Assembly (NCBI GenBank): GCA_002786385.1
Contig: PGCN01000016.1
Coordinates: 62,001-126,000 of the forward strand
Length of the DNA: 64,000 nucleotides
Direction of reading: 5' to 3'
Source: Flavobacterium sp. FEMGT703F
GTDB taxonomy: Bacteria; Bacteroidota; Bacteroidia; Flavobacteriales; Flavobacteriaceae
Numbering within the stretch: the stretch's first letter is position 1; each line of letters starts with the position of its first letter. A model generated the notes under the pieces. That model saw only the letters and a list, made by a program, of their open reading frames with translations, had not been told where the DNA came from and did not search any database. The position numbers and the translations under genes are program-made. Shown piece by piece: positions 7,962 to 17,261 of the stretch.

Positions 7962-9053
7962 TTATTTTTTTAAATCACTGTAAGGCTTGTTGATAAGTTT
8001 CTCAAAATCAATTACATCGAATTTGTTGTCGGTAATTCCCCAATAGTATTTATATTCGTTTCCGTTCCATAAATATTTGACACCCGGCGTATCTTTACCG
8101 GAACCTAAGACTTTCCAAAACGGAATGACTTCAATAATTTTATACGGATATTCTGCTCCGGCGTATTTGAAGAAATTCGGAATCAAATCGGCTTCTTCAT
8201 TCATAAAAATGATGGAGATTTCCGGAAAGTCCTTGGTCTTTTTACGCAATTCGGTTAATTCTTTAGCGGCATCTCTACAATGGTCGCATCCCGGTACGAA
8301 GAAACAAAGTGTTTTTCTTCCTTTGTCGATGTGTGAGAAATATTGAGCGTAACCCGATTTGTGTTTGGCAGGTTCATTTAGTTCAGCTTTGACCTCCGTT
8401 TTGACTTCAGTGCTCTTTTTTATTGTATCTTTTACGATAACTTCAGTAGCAACAGTGTCAATTGGTGTTGTGGCAACTGTATCAGTCACGGTTTCTTCCG
8501 GTTCCGAAACAGTAAACTGACTTTCCACAGGTTGAATCGGCGCCAGCATGAATAACGCTAAAATGGATGCTAAAGTTACCGTAGTAAGCATCCAAAAGTT
8601 ATGTCCTTTTTCATTGTTTTTTGGCACAATCATTAACAGCCAAACCAACAATCCCATAGCCGCTACGTTTTTTAAAATAGCTTCGATAGGTGTCATCGGT
8701 AACAAACTTCCGAAACAACCACAGTTGCCTGAATTTCCACCGTTTTGAATGGTTTCTATCGTTAAATGAGCCGTAAAAACAAACAATAACAATATAGTAG
8801 CCGGAACGATAATGCTTCGCAAAAAGTTTTTCTGCAAAATCAAAAAGCCCAAAGCCAATTCAATACCGATTAGTACTCTGGAAAAGTAAGGCGCAAATCC
8901 TTCAGAAAAGCCCATTGGATACAATTGCTTTACCTCAAAAGTAGAAATGGCAAAATAAGGCGACGGATACAGTTTGGCTACCGCCGAAAGTAAAAACAAA
9001 AACGAAATTACAATTCGAATGCCCCAAGCGATGTTATTTTTTGATGTATTCAT
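7962..9053 (-). CDS. DoxX/MauE-type membrane protein fused to a thioredoxin-like domain
   Basis: A 363-residue protein starting at the ATG at 9053 (a TTG at 9068 is less likely). The N-terminal 145 residues form a four-helix DoxX/MauE unit with the NCGCFG cysteine pair characteristic of MauE-like redox membrane proteins. A further helix (about 155-172) and a Thr/Val/Glu-rich linker (about 180-230) lead to a periplasmic thioredoxin-like domain with a CDHC motif in CFFVPGCDHCRDA. It resembles the family annotated BT_3928 in Bacteroidetes. It may pass electrons across the inner membrane to the TlpA protein encoded downstream; that partner is inferred from gene order only. Confidence 0.8.
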   Translation of the reverse strand: MNTSKNNIAWGIRIVISFLFLLSAVAKLYPSPYFAISTFEVKQLYPMGFSEGFAPYFSRVLIGIELALGFLILQKNFLRSIIVPATILLLFVFTAHLTIETIQNGGNSGNCGCFGSLLPMTPIEAILKNVAAMGLLVWLLMIVPKNNEKGHNFWMLTTVTLASILALFMLAPIQPVESQFTVSEPEETVTDTVATTPIDTVATEVIVKDTIKKSTEVKTEVKAELNEPAKHKSGYAQYFSHIDKGRKTLCFFVPGCDHCRDAAKELTELRKKTKDFPEISIIFMNEEADLIPNFFKYAGAEYPYKIIEVIPFWKVLGSGKDTPGVKYLWNGNEYKYYWGITDNKFDVIDFEKLINKPYSDLKK

Positions 9054-9136
9054 TATACTAAGTTTCAAATATTAAAAAGCAAATTCCAAATAAGTTTCAA
9101 AAACCGAAAACCAAAATTCAATAGATTTCTTTCTGT

Positions 9137-9679
9137 TTATTGCCCAAATTTCATTAGAATCAACGCAAAAACCGAATAATTAATCATGTCTTGATAATTA
9201 GCATCAATGCCTTCCGAAACGATGGTTTTACCTTGATTGTCTTCAATTTGTTTCACGCGAAGTAGTTTTTGCAGAATCAAATCGGTTAGCGAACTCACTC
9301 GCATTTCACGCCAAGCTTCGCCGTAATCGTGGTTTTTGGCTTCCATCAACGATTTGGTTAAAGCTACTTTCGCATCGAACAATTCGGTGGCTTTCGCTAA
9401 ATCTAAATCGGGTTGTTCTACTACACCCAAGTCCAACTGAATTAAGGCCATAATAGAATAATTGATAATACCGATGAATTCACCACTTTCGTCTTCGTCA
9501 ACTTTTCGGATGTCATTTTGTTGCAAACTGCGAATGCGTTGTGCTTTGATGAAAATTTGGTCGGTTAACGACGGCAATCTTAAGATGCGCCAAGCACTAC
9601 CGTAGTCTTTCATTTTATTGATGTACAGTTGTCGGCAAATTGCGATAACCTTGTCATATTCTTGAGAAGTATTACTCAT
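9137..9679 (-). CDS. DUF1599 protein with an internal duplication
   Basis: A 180-residue protein; the ATG at 9679 is chosen because the upstream extension to 9808 has no family-like sequence and covers a possible promoter. Two similar halves are visible: KDYGSAWRILRLPSLTDQI in the first and HDYGEAWREMRVSSLTDLI in the second, each followed by IxxKxxRxxxI. This matches the duplicated DUF1599 architecture. The repeated D-Y-G-x-A-W-R motif looks like a ligand or metal site, but no activity is known. It diverges from folP. Confidence 0.8.
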   Translation of the reverse strand: MSNTSQEYDKVIAICRQLYINKMKDYGSAWRILRLPSLTDQIFIKAQRIRSLQQNDIRKVDEDESGEFIGIINYSIMALIQLDLGVVEQPDLDLAKATELFDAKVALTKSLMEAKNHDYGEAWREMRVSSLTDLILQKLLRVKQIEDNQGKTIVSEGIDANYQDMINYSVFALILMKFGQ

Positions 9680-9814
9680 TTCAGTGTATCTTTGTATCAA
9701 ATTTTCCCAAAAGTAAAGAATTTTTTTGATTGCCGAGGGATGAATACAGTTTAGTAATTTCAGTTTTAAGCATATTTTAACGGAAGTCAGTCTAACCACC
9801 ACAAACACCGGAAA

Positions 9815-10660
9815 ATGACGATCAATTGTCGCGGAAACCTAATCGATTTAACGATTCCCAAAGTGATGGGTATCTTAAATGTTACCCCGAATTCTTTTTA
9901 CGACGGCGGCAAGTATGCCAATGACAAAGCCTTGCTGAACCAAGCAGAAAAAATGCTGGAGGAAGGCGCAACATTTATCGATATTGGCGCGTATTCGAGT
10001 AAGCCGAGTGCTGAATTTGTTTCGGAAGCTGAAGAAGCCGAACGATTGGTTCCGGTAGTGCAACTGATACTGCAACATTTTCCTGAAGCCCTGATTTCTG
10101 TTGATACTTTTAGAGCCAAGGTAGCCAAAGCAGCCTTAGAGGCCGGTGCTTGTATAGTAAACGATATTGCTGCCGGCGGTTTAGACGAGCAAATGATGCA
10201 AACCGTAGCCGATTTTCAGGTGCCATACATCATGATGCACATGAAAGGCAATCCGCAAACCATGCAAAGTTTGGCGCAGTACAACAACATCACTAAAGAA
10301 GTCTTGTTTTATTTCTCGGAGAAAATAGCACAAGCCCGAAGTTTTGGCATCAACGATTTGATTGTAGATCCTGGTTTTGGTTTTGCTAAAACAACCGAAC
10401 AAAACTTTGAACTGTTGGCCAATTTAGAGTTGTTTGACCGTTTGGAGTTGCCAATATTAGTTGGCGTTTCTCGAAAATCAATGATTTACAAAACCTTAGA
10501 AACTACAGCAGAGTTTGCGCTTAACGGCACCACGGTACTCAATACAATAGCTTTACAAAAAGGTAGCACTATTTTAAGAGTACATGATGTGAAAGAAGCT
10601 GTAGAATGCGTAAAATTGCACCAAAGTTTAATGGCTAAAAAATTAAATCCCCAAAACTAA
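9815..10660 (+). CDS. folP: Dihydropteroate synthase
   Basis: A 281-residue TIM-barrel enzyme condensing p-aminobenzoate with dihydropterin pyrophosphate in folate synthesis. The signature GILNVTPNSFYDGG at 19-32, the D-I-G-A-Y-S-S-K loop, a VNDIAAG segment, the DPGFGFAK motif and the SRKSMI phosphate-binding segment are all present and in order. Length is typical. A lipoprotein gene follows after 1 bp, suggesting co-transcription. Confidence 0.95.
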   Translation: MTINCRGNLIDLTIPKVMGILNVTPNSFYDGGKYANDKALLNQAEKMLEEGATFIDIGAYSSKPSAEFVSEAEEAERLVPVVQLILQHFPEALISVDTFRAKVAKAALEAGACIVNDIAAGGLDEQMMQTVADFQVPYIMMHMKGNPQTMQSLAQYNNITKEVLFYFSEKIAQARSFGINDLIVDPGFGFAKTTEQNFELLANLELFDRLELPILVGVSRKSMIYKTLETTAEFALNGTTVLNTIALQKGSTILRVHDVKEAVECVKLHQSLMAKKLNPQN

Positions 10661-10661
10661 A

Positions 10662-11291
10662 ATGAAAAAGACAGTCTTACTACTATTTTCAATGTTGTTG
10701 ATGTCCTGCGGCAAAGACAAAGAAGTGTTGTTGCCGGTTGCCCAAGAAACAATAGTGGCTGAAGTGAAAGATCATTCGCCGATTTATTTCTTTTTTAACG
10801 CTAACGAGAAAGATACTTTGGTCGAAGTGAATCGTAATAATTCCATTAGTTCTACCAATTGGTTGTTTAACATTGATAAGCGCTTGCCGTTGCGCAAAGT
10901 GATTTTGGAGATTAAAAAACTGCAAAACAAAAAAGACAACAGCGCCCACAAAAACGAAGCTTCGGAGAACTATTTTACTTATACTGATACCGTAAAGAAA
11001 AATTTGGCGTTTATACCGTTTACTGAAATTCGTTATAAATTGGAGAAACCCGATTTTAACATTCGTCATTTTTATTTAGACCGAAACGATTTGGTGCATT
11101 ACGACGAATTGGTTTTTTCTAAAAATCAGTTGGAAGAATTTATCAATAAAATGCCGAATACGCGCCTTTATTTTTCTTATGACAAAGGCATGTCGTTTGG
11201 GAAATACATCGAATACAAATTGTTTTTGAAGAAGCTGAACATTACCCAAAAAGGCGTAACCATCAAAACCAAACGTGAGTACATCTACTAA
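10662..11291 (+). CDS. Lipoprotein of unknown function
   Basis: A 209-residue protein with a type II signal (residues 1-15) ending in the lipobox LMSC, with C16 as the lipid anchor. The following residues GKDKE partly resemble the K-(D/E)-rich surface-export signal described for Bacteroidota lipoproteins, so it could be surface exposed. The mature part is basic and mixed alpha/beta with no recognised domain. It follows folP after 1 bp and converges on rlmH with a 17-bp gap. Confidence 0.6.
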   Translation: MKKTVLLLFSMLLMSCGKDKEVLLPVAQETIVAEVKDHSPIYFFFNANEKDTLVEVNRNNSISSTNWLFNIDKRLPLRKVILEIKKLQNKKDNSAHKNEASENYFTYTDTVKKNLAFIPFTEIRYKLEKPDFNIRHFYLDRNDLVHYDELVFSKNQLEEFINKMPNTRLYFSYDKGMSFGKYIEYKLFLKKLNITQKGVTIKTKREYIY

Positions 11292-11308
11292 ACTCTAACT
11301 TCGTACTT

Positions 11309-11782
11309 TTATTGATGATGATACGGTTCGTTGCGCAATATGGTAAAACCGCGGTACAGTTGTTCTATAAAGAATAACCGAACCATTTGATGGGAGAAAG
11401 TCATTTCGGAAAGCGAGACTTTCCCTTGGGCTTTTTTATAAACTTCGGCACTAAAGCCATACGGTCCGCCAATCACAAAGACTAAGGTTTTGGTACCCGA
11501 ATTCATTTTCTTTTGCAAATAATCTGAAAATCCGACACTCGAAAAAGTAGCACCGTTTTCATCCAGTAAAATCAATTGATCGGTTGGCGTTAATTTGCCT
11601 AAAATCAATTCGCCTTCTTTCTCTTTTTGTTGTGCTTCCGAAAGATTCTTAACGTTTTTGATATCGGGTATAATGTCTAAATCAAACTTGATGTAAAAAG
11701 ACAAGCGTTTGGTATAATCGTCAATTAACGATTGTAAAGCCTTGTTGTCGGTTTTGCCAATGGCGATTAGCTTAATATTCAT
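11309..11782 (-). CDS. rlmH: 23S rRNA (pseudouridine1915-N3)-methyltransferase
   Basis: A 157-residue SPOUT-fold methyltransferase of canonical length. It methylates pseudouridine 1915 in helix 69 of 23S rRNA, using S-adenosylmethionine. The knot region is seen in FVIGGPYGF, followed by SLSEMTFSHQMVRLFFIEQLYR, and the C-terminal tail ends in EPYHH, all diagnostic of RlmH. It lies 57 bp downstream of aroE on the same strand. Confidence 0.95.
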   Translation of the reverse strand: MNIKLIAIGKTDNKALQSLIDDYTKRLSFYIKFDLDIIPDIKNVKNLSEAQQKEKEGELILGKLTPTDQLILLDENGATFSSVGFSDYLQKKMNSGTKTLVFVIGGPYGFSAEVYKKAQGKVSLSEMTFSHQMVRLFFIEQLYRGFTILRNEPYHHQ

Positions 11783-11839
11783 TATTCTTTATTTGAATCA
11801 TAAAAGTCATAAGTTCTTTATCTGCCTTACATGGTAAAA

Positions 11840-12580
11840 CTATTTATTCCAAATTTTCCAAGCTTTCTCGGCTTGTAACACTAACATTTCATAACCGTTT
11901 TTGGTAATGGCGTCTTGTTGTTTGGCTTTATTCAAAAACGCTGTTTCTTCCGGATTGTAAATCAAATCGAAAGCGATGTGTTTGTGGGTAAAGCATTCGT
12001 AAGGAATAGGAGGAAAGGCCTCAATATTCGGACTCGTTCCTAATGGCGTGCAGTTGATGATAACTTGGTAATGGTCAAAAGTAGTCGCGTTGATTTGGTC
12101 GTAGTGAATACTGTTGGCTCCTACTTCACGAGAAACAAAAGTATACAACAGACCAAGTTGCTCTAAAGCAAAAGCCACGGCTTTGGCAGCGCCGCCGGTT
12201 CCGAGAATAAGTGCTTTTTGATGGTGCGGTTGGAGCAAAGGTTCTAAAGATTTCATAAAACCATAATAATCCGAGTTGTAGCCTTTTAGATTTCCTTTTT
12301 TAGTAAACCGAATCACATTGACAGCGCCAATTTTTGCAGCTTTATCAGACAATTGGTCCAAATATGGAATAACGGCTTCTTTGTACGGAATGGTAACGTT
12401 TAATCCTTTGAGTTGAGGATTATCAGTAATGAGTTGCGGAAATGCTTCAATAGATTGGATGTCGAAATTGTCATAAACACAATCTAATAGATTACCGGCA
12501 GCAAACTTTTTGGTAAAGTACTTTTTGGAAAACGAATAGGCAATGTTTTTTCCAATCAGACCAAATTGTCTTTTCGACAT
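11840..12580 (-). CDS. aroE: Shikimate dehydrogenase
   Basis: A 246-residue NADPH-dependent enzyme reducing 3-dehydroshikimate to shikimate in aromatic amino-acid synthesis. The catalytic pair is K67 (NVTIPYKEA) and D104 (GYNSDYYGF), and the nucleotide-binding loop is GTGGAAKA at 127-134. It is slightly shorter than the roughly 270-residue proteobacterial enzyme. It begins directly after the stop of the TPR gene, so the two are probably co-translated. Confidence 0.93.
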   Translation of the reverse strand: MSKRQFGLIGKNIAYSFSKKYFTKKFAAGNLLDCVYDNFDIQSIEAFPQLITDNPQLKGLNVTIPYKEAVIPYLDQLSDKAAKIGAVNVIRFTKKGNLKGYNSDYYGFMKSLEPLLQPHHQKALILGTGGAAKAVAFALEQLGLLYTFVSREVGANSIHYDQINATTFDHYQVIINCTPLGTSPNIEAFPPIPYECFTHKHIAFDLIYNPEETAFLNKAKQQDAITKNGYEMLVLQAEKAWKIWNK

Positions 12581-13981
12581 TTATTCCGGTTTTTGATGTT
12601 TGGCAATATAGTCTTGTACCGATTTTCGTTCCCAAACTCTCGGGAATAAATCTTCCAAAATAGTTTGGTGTTTCGAGTTCAATCGCAAACCATTGCTCAA
12701 GTGGAAATTGCCTTTCTCCTCTTCGTGCAAAGAGAAATGCAATCCGGCCAAGCGGTATTCAATCTCGCACTCTTCGGGAAAGTATTCCGAAGCTTGAATT
12801 AACGTCAATACGGCGTTATTCATTTCACCCATGTTTTGCATCATATCCACCCAAAACAACCAAGTGTCTAATTGGTAATCACCAAACTCTACTGCTTTTC
12901 GGTAACCGAATTCGGCTTCTTCAAACAAATTCATGGCTTTGTTGATGGTCGCAAAACGCTTCCAATACAAACGATTTTGGTCGTCTATAGCCAAGGCTTT
13001 GTTGACATAAAATAGGGCTTTTTGGTAATTTTTTTGGCGTACATAAAAATCGGTAATCGCAATCCAACCTTTGTCTAAAAGCGGATCTTCGTGTACAGTT
13101 TTGTTAAAATATTTTAAGGCTTCGACTTTGTTGCCCAGTTTCTCATAACATTTTCCGATGCGCAATAAGGCATAAGAAGTAGGATCGTCTAATTCAATAG
13201 TACGTTGATAGCTTTCGATGGCTTCTTCGTGTCGTTTTAAACGCTCTAAGGCTTTGCCTTTTTCCATGAAAGCACCCAAAAATTCGTCATCGATATAGGT
13301 CGCAAATTCAAAGGCGCGAACTGCATTTTCGTAATCTTTCACACCATAATACAAACGCCCGGATTGGTGCCAAGCAATTTCGCTGTACGGATTGCGGTCG
13401 ATATATGTTTTGAGGTATTCGATGGCTTCCAAGTTCTGGTCTAAAAACTCAAAACAGTACACCACATTGTAAAGCGCGGATTGATCTTCAAAATCTTCTT
13501 CCAAACATTTAATGAAATTCGCTTTGGCCAATTCCAAGTTGTCCATAAAAAGGTATTCCATTCCGATTAAGTTGTACACATCCGCTAAATCTTCGGTATA
13601 TTTTAACGCAATTTGTAAAAACTCAACCGCTTTTTCGTGCTTGTCTCTTTTGGAATAAATATTGGCTTTTTGAATAAATATTTCTTCGTTGGTAGGTTCG
13701 ATGGCGTACAATTCGTTGAGTAATTTTTCCGCCTGATCCAATTTGTCTTCGTATACCAACATTTCTACCTGAACCAGTTTCAGACCTGTCGACTTAGGAT
13801 GTTGTTCTAAGCCTAACTTAAGTGCTTTTTTAGCCATAGTGGCTTTTCCCATATCGAGATAATGCAGTATGATTTCCTCAAATTCCTCTGAATCAAAAAA
13901 TAAAACTTTGTTGGTTTTCAACATCGATTCAAATTTCGCTAAGGATAAGTTGTAGTCTTCTTCGTCGTGATCCAGGTGCAT
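12581..13981 (-). CDS. Tetratricopeptide-repeat protein
   Basis: A 466-residue soluble protein without a signal peptide, made almost wholly of TPR units (about 12 repeats spaced 34 residues; examples are IAWHQSGRLYYGVKDYENAV and ALLRIGKCYEKLGNKVEAL). The N-terminus is acidic (HLDHDEEDY). TPR arrays act as protein-binding scaffolds. It immediately precedes aroE, but the partner is unknown. The 168-bp stretch upstream (13982-14150) holds AT-rich sequence with repeated gatttatgatttaaga-like words and no clear gene. Confidence 0.85.
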   Translation of the reverse strand: MHLDHDEEDYNLSLAKFESMLKTNKVLFFDSEEFEEIILHYLDMGKATMAKKALKLGLEQHPKSTGLKLVQVEMLVYEDKLDQAEKLLNELYAIEPTNEEIFIQKANIYSKRDKHEKAVEFLQIALKYTEDLADVYNLIGMEYLFMDNLELAKANFIKCLEEDFEDQSALYNVVYCFEFLDQNLEAIEYLKTYIDRNPYSEIAWHQSGRLYYGVKDYENAVRAFEFATYIDDEFLGAFMEKGKALERLKRHEEAIESYQRTIELDDPTSYALLRIGKCYEKLGNKVEALKYFNKTVHEDPLLDKGWIAITDFYVRQKNYQKALFYVNKALAIDDQNRLYWKRFATINKAMNLFEEAEFGYRKAVEFGDYQLDTWLFWVDMMQNMGEMNNAVLTLIQASEYFPEECEIEYRLAGLHFSLHEEEKGNFHLSNGLRLNSKHQTILEDLFPRVWERKSVQDYIAKHQKPE

Positions 13982-14150
13982 ACTAGTAGGTGTTAAAATT
14001 ATCCTTAATAAAATTAGGGAAACGGGGTTCGTATTTTTGTTGGGTTAATTGATTGTTGTAAACAATTTAATTAACAATAATGATTGTCGATTTAAGAGTA
14101 ACGATTTATGATTTAAGATTTTTAAATCTACAATCTGAAATCGTTAATCA

Positions 14151-15338
14151 TCATTCTTCATTCATCACTTCATTCATCGCTTCAAGGATGATGGCGCAAC
14201 CTTCTCTGATTTCTGCCTCAGAAATGGTGAGTGGTGGAGTAATTCGGATGGCACAACCTTCAAACAACAACCAAAACAAAATCAATCCTTTGTCTTGGCA
14301 TTTGAAAATGACTTGGTTGGTAATTTCCGGGTCGCTGGTCATGGCGGCCAACATTAAGCCTCGTCCTCGGATTTCGGTTATCAAAGGATGTACCAAAAGC
14401 TCTCGGAATAGCTTTTCTTTGGCTAAAGATTGCTGTGCGTAGTCTTTTTCCAATACTTCTTGCAAAGTAGCTAAGCTGGCTGCCGCAATGACAGGATGTC
14501 CGCCAAAGGTGGTAATGTGTCCTAATTTCGGGTCGTGACTCAACAAATCCATATGGGTTGAATTGGCAATAAATCCGCCCACAGGCATACCGCCGGCCAT
14601 TCCTTTACCAATAATCACTACATCGGGCACTACATTGTAGTTTTCAAATCCGAATAATTTTCCGGTACGACCAAATCCGGGTTGGATTTCATCAATAATC
14701 ATTAAAGCGCCAACTTCCTCGCAACGTTTTTTAACCTTAGCCAAGAAATCGTTTTGAGGCTCGATAAAACCGGCTCCGCCTTGGATGCTTTCCAAGATAA
14801 TTCCGGCGGTTTTGGTGGTGATTTTTTCCAAGTCGGCTTCGTTGTTAAACGTAATGAAATCGACATCCGGAATTAAAGGTCGAAATATTTGTTTGCGTTC
14901 TTCAAAACCCATCACACTCATCGAACCCATAGTGTTCCCGTGGTAAGCGTTGTGGCAAGAAATCAATTGGCTTCTACCGGTAACACGACGCACCAATTTC
15001 AAAGCACCTTCGCAGGCTTCGGTACCTGAGTTGACCAAATAAATTTTGTTCAAACTTGGTGGCAAATGTTCCACCAATAATTTGCAGTAGGCCACAGCCG
15101 GATGTTGGGCGTATTCGCCGTAAACCATCACGTGTGAATACTTGTTCAATTGATCAATAATGGCCTGATTTACTCTCGGATGTTGGTGTCCCAACGAACA
15201 AGCGGAAACTCCGGCTACAAAATCGAGGTATTTTTTATTATGAGTATCGTAAATATAAGAACCAACAGCATGTGATACTTCCATGCCTAAAGGATAGGGT
15301 GAAGTTTGCGCTTGGTATTTTAAAAAATCTTCTTTCAT
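14151..15338 (-). CDS. Class III pyridoxal-phosphate aminotransferase
   Basis: A 395-residue PLP enzyme of the acetylornithine/ornithine aminotransferase class (fold type I). The PLP lysine is K245 in VIIGKGMAGGMPVGG, and the cofactor aspartate is D216 in IIDEIQPGFGRTG; a phosphate-cup SGTEA motif lies at 104-108. The substrate cannot be read from the sequence. There is no arginine-biosynthesis gene nearby, so a role in arginine synthesis is not supported. It lies 57 bp downstream of the OstA-like gene, in a spacer with short gttgtcagt repeats. Confidence 0.85.
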   Translation of the reverse strand: MKEDFLKYQAQTSPYPLGMEVSHAVGSYIYDTHNKKYLDFVAGVSACSLGHQHPRVNQAIIDQLNKYSHVMVYGEYAQHPAVAYCKLLVEHLPPSLNKIYLVNSGTEACEGALKLVRRVTGRSQLISCHNAYHGNTMGSMSVMGFEERKQIFRPLIPDVDFITFNNEADLEKITTKTAGIILESIQGGAGFIEPQNDFLAKVKKRCEEVGALMIIDEIQPGFGRTGKLFGFENYNVVPDVVIIGKGMAGGMPVGGFIANSTHMDLLSHDPKLGHITTFGGHPVIAAASLATLQEVLEKDYAQQSLAKEKLFRELLVHPLITEIRGRGLMLAAMTSDPEITNQVIFKCQDKGLILFWLLFEGCAIRITPPLTISEAEIREGCAIILEAMNEVMNEE

Positions 15339-15395
15339 GATAAGTAGGTTGTCAGTTGTCAGTTATCGGTCATGAAATGAGACTGAAAGCTGAGA

Positions 15396-17090
15396 CTATT
15401 GTACCTTGGGTTTTGCCCCGTTCTCTTTTTCTTTTTTGGCGGCTTTGGCTTTCGGACTCGGATTGTTTTTGTCGTAATCCAAGGTTTCTTTGGACGGCAA
15501 AAGCGGTTTGTTGTCTTGATCCATTTCGGCTTTGCGTTCGGCTTGAATTTTGGCGTCTAATTCGTTTTCTTCCGGAGGGAAAATATCGTCTTTCGACTTG
15601 ATGCGCTCGTCGCCGCGCCAAATAAATCCGCGTAACTTTCGGGCGTTTTCAGGTAAATCTTTTTCGGGATAGATATCGCCGTCAATTTGGTTGTAATTGG
15701 TAATGGTTTCGATAGTATTTTTATCCAAAACCATATTGATTTTACTGCTTACGCTTTTGTTGATGCCAATGAGTTCTTGTTGGTCATTGCGCATGTAATA
15801 AATGACTTCAGTGTTTTTGATGATATCGACTTCCCGCAACTTATTGTCTTCAAATTTACCGTATAAATTTTGCCCTTTCACCTGATTGTATCCGGTGCCG
15901 AGCGTATCTTTTGAAACGATAAAAGCATTGTTCAATACCTTAAGTGAATCCAGTTTTTCGGTTTTATTATTACCGATAAGATGCATGACATCACCGGTCA
16001 TCTGGTTTTCATAATTCCACAAAATCGGATTTTTGATCAATTTGGTCAAGCCGGTTTTTTGGTCCGAATGAATCGAATCGCATTTACCGCTCATATCGGT
16101 TTTGTAAAAGCGGACGTTGTTAAAGGCTCGTACGATGCGTTCGCCGGGTTTTCCGGTTACTATCATTTTCTTACCGTGCACGTACATCGAATCGTTTTCC
16201 ACTAAAGTTATGGCCACGGCTCTTTTGGTAATCATCATCGAATCTTTTTGGGTTTTCAGATTGCGATAAATTTCGGCATAATGGCCTTTGATTATCCCTT
16301 TGTTGATAGAATCGGTGATTTTGACATTGTTGGTCGCCGATGCATATTCCCGGTTTCTATCGTAGTACAAACTGTCGCCCTCAATGCGGCGGTCTTTGTA
16401 TTTGATGTAGGATTTTCGTTTGAAATAGGCCAAATTCTTTTTGGTATCGTAAAATCCTTTTTCGGTGTAAATGAAATTTTCTTTACTGGTTATGGTAGAA
16501 GGACCAAATAAATAGGAGTGACCCGAATTGGTGTAATAATCCAAGTGATTCGATTTAATCGTGTATTTCGGATTGGTAATGGTTACGGCGGTCAGGAAAC
16601 GGAACTTTTTCTCGTTGGCATAATAGCGTCCGGATTTACTCTTTAAAGTGTTTTCTCGGTTGGTAATTGTGCCGTAAGTATTGTAAAAAGCTTCTTGGGT
16701 ATTGCGATCGAAGTTGATGGTATCGGTCACCAATTTTGATTCGGGAGAACGCATGACTACGTTTCCGGTGGCATACGCTTGCTTGATTTCGCCATTGTAC
16801 TCGGCGTATTTACTGTTTAAAAAAAGCGTGTCGCCTTGTACCATTTGGACATCGCCGAAAGCCTTGATATAGTTTTCTTTTTGAAAGAAATAAGCTTTGT
16901 TACAAGTAAAAACTACGCCTTCATGACTCACTCTTACATTGCCTCGCAACAATAATGCGTCCGGAATTTCGGTTTGGTTGATGTCGGCAAAATCGGAATA
17001 CTCTACGTTAATTTGTGATGATTTTTTTTGGGCAGTCATCCCATTAACAACCAACAAACAACATCCGATGTAAAAAAGTAACTTTTTCAA
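15396..17090 (-). CDS. OstA-like protein (LptA/LptD N-terminal fold)
   Basis: A 564-residue exported protein with signal peptide 1-20 (ends GMTAQ). It contains repeated OstA/LptA beta-jellyroll units, seen as G-x-V-x-x-x-x-x-G-D segments such as LRGNVRVSHEGVVFTCNKAYF, VQGDTLFLNSKYAEY and IEGDSLYYDRN. OstA-type domains carry lipopolysaccharide across the periplasm to the outer membrane. The C-terminal 60 residues are Lys/Glu/Pro-rich and disordered. The large LptD barrel is absent, so it is more likely a periplasmic LPS-transport or envelope protein than LptD itself. Confidence 0.8.
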   Translation of the reverse strand: MKKLLFYIGCCLLVVNGMTAQKKSSQINVEYSDFADINQTEIPDALLLRGNVRVSHEGVVFTCNKAYFFQKENYIKAFGDVQMVQGDTLFLNSKYAEYNGEIKQAYATGNVVMRSPESKLVTDTINFDRNTQEAFYNTYGTITNRENTLKSKSGRYYANEKKFRFLTAVTITNPKYTIKSNHLDYYTNSGHSYLFGPSTITSKENFIYTEKGFYDTKKNLAYFKRKSYIKYKDRRIEGDSLYYDRNREYASATNNVKITDSINKGIIKGHYAEIYRNLKTQKDSMMITKRAVAITLVENDSMYVHGKKMIVTGKPGERIVRAFNNVRFYKTDMSGKCDSIHSDQKTGLTKLIKNPILWNYENQMTGDVMHLIGNNKTEKLDSLKVLNNAFIVSKDTLGTGYNQVKGQNLYGKFEDNKLREVDIIKNTEVIYYMRNDQQELIGINKSVSSKINMVLDKNTIETITNYNQIDGDIYPEKDLPENARKLRGFIWRGDERIKSKDDIFPPEENELDAKIQAERKAEMDQDNKPLLPSKETLDYDKNNPSPKAKAAKKEKENGAKPKVQ

Positions 17091-17213
17091 ATGGTTGAAT
17101 TTTAATTTTTACAGCTCAATCCAAAGGATTCGAGTGGGCAAATTTATGAAAATAGCAGCAATACAAGCCTTTATTAAGAATTATTTATGGTGTTCATATT
17201 TCAATCATTTCTT

Positions 17214-17221
17214 TATATTTG
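17214..17221 (+). promoter_or_regulatory. -7 box upstream of the amylase-family gene
   Basis: TATATTTG matches the Bacteroidota TAnnTTTG -7 consensus exactly and lies 40 nt before the ATG. No clear TTG at ideal spacing is seen. Confidence 0.45.
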
Positions 17222-17261
17222 TCACAACGCCGCAACGCTTTAATTGTTGGGCCGAAATACT

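Noticed and set aside
9680-9808. 43-residue N-terminal extension of the DUF1599 protein
   Set aside because: It holds a possible promoter (TACTTTTG on the minus strand at 9708-9715) and does not look like the family.
15356-15601. 81-codon open frame over the 3' end of the OstA-like gene
   Set aside because: It is antisense to a supported gene and has a low-complexity Leu/Arg composition typical of chance frames.
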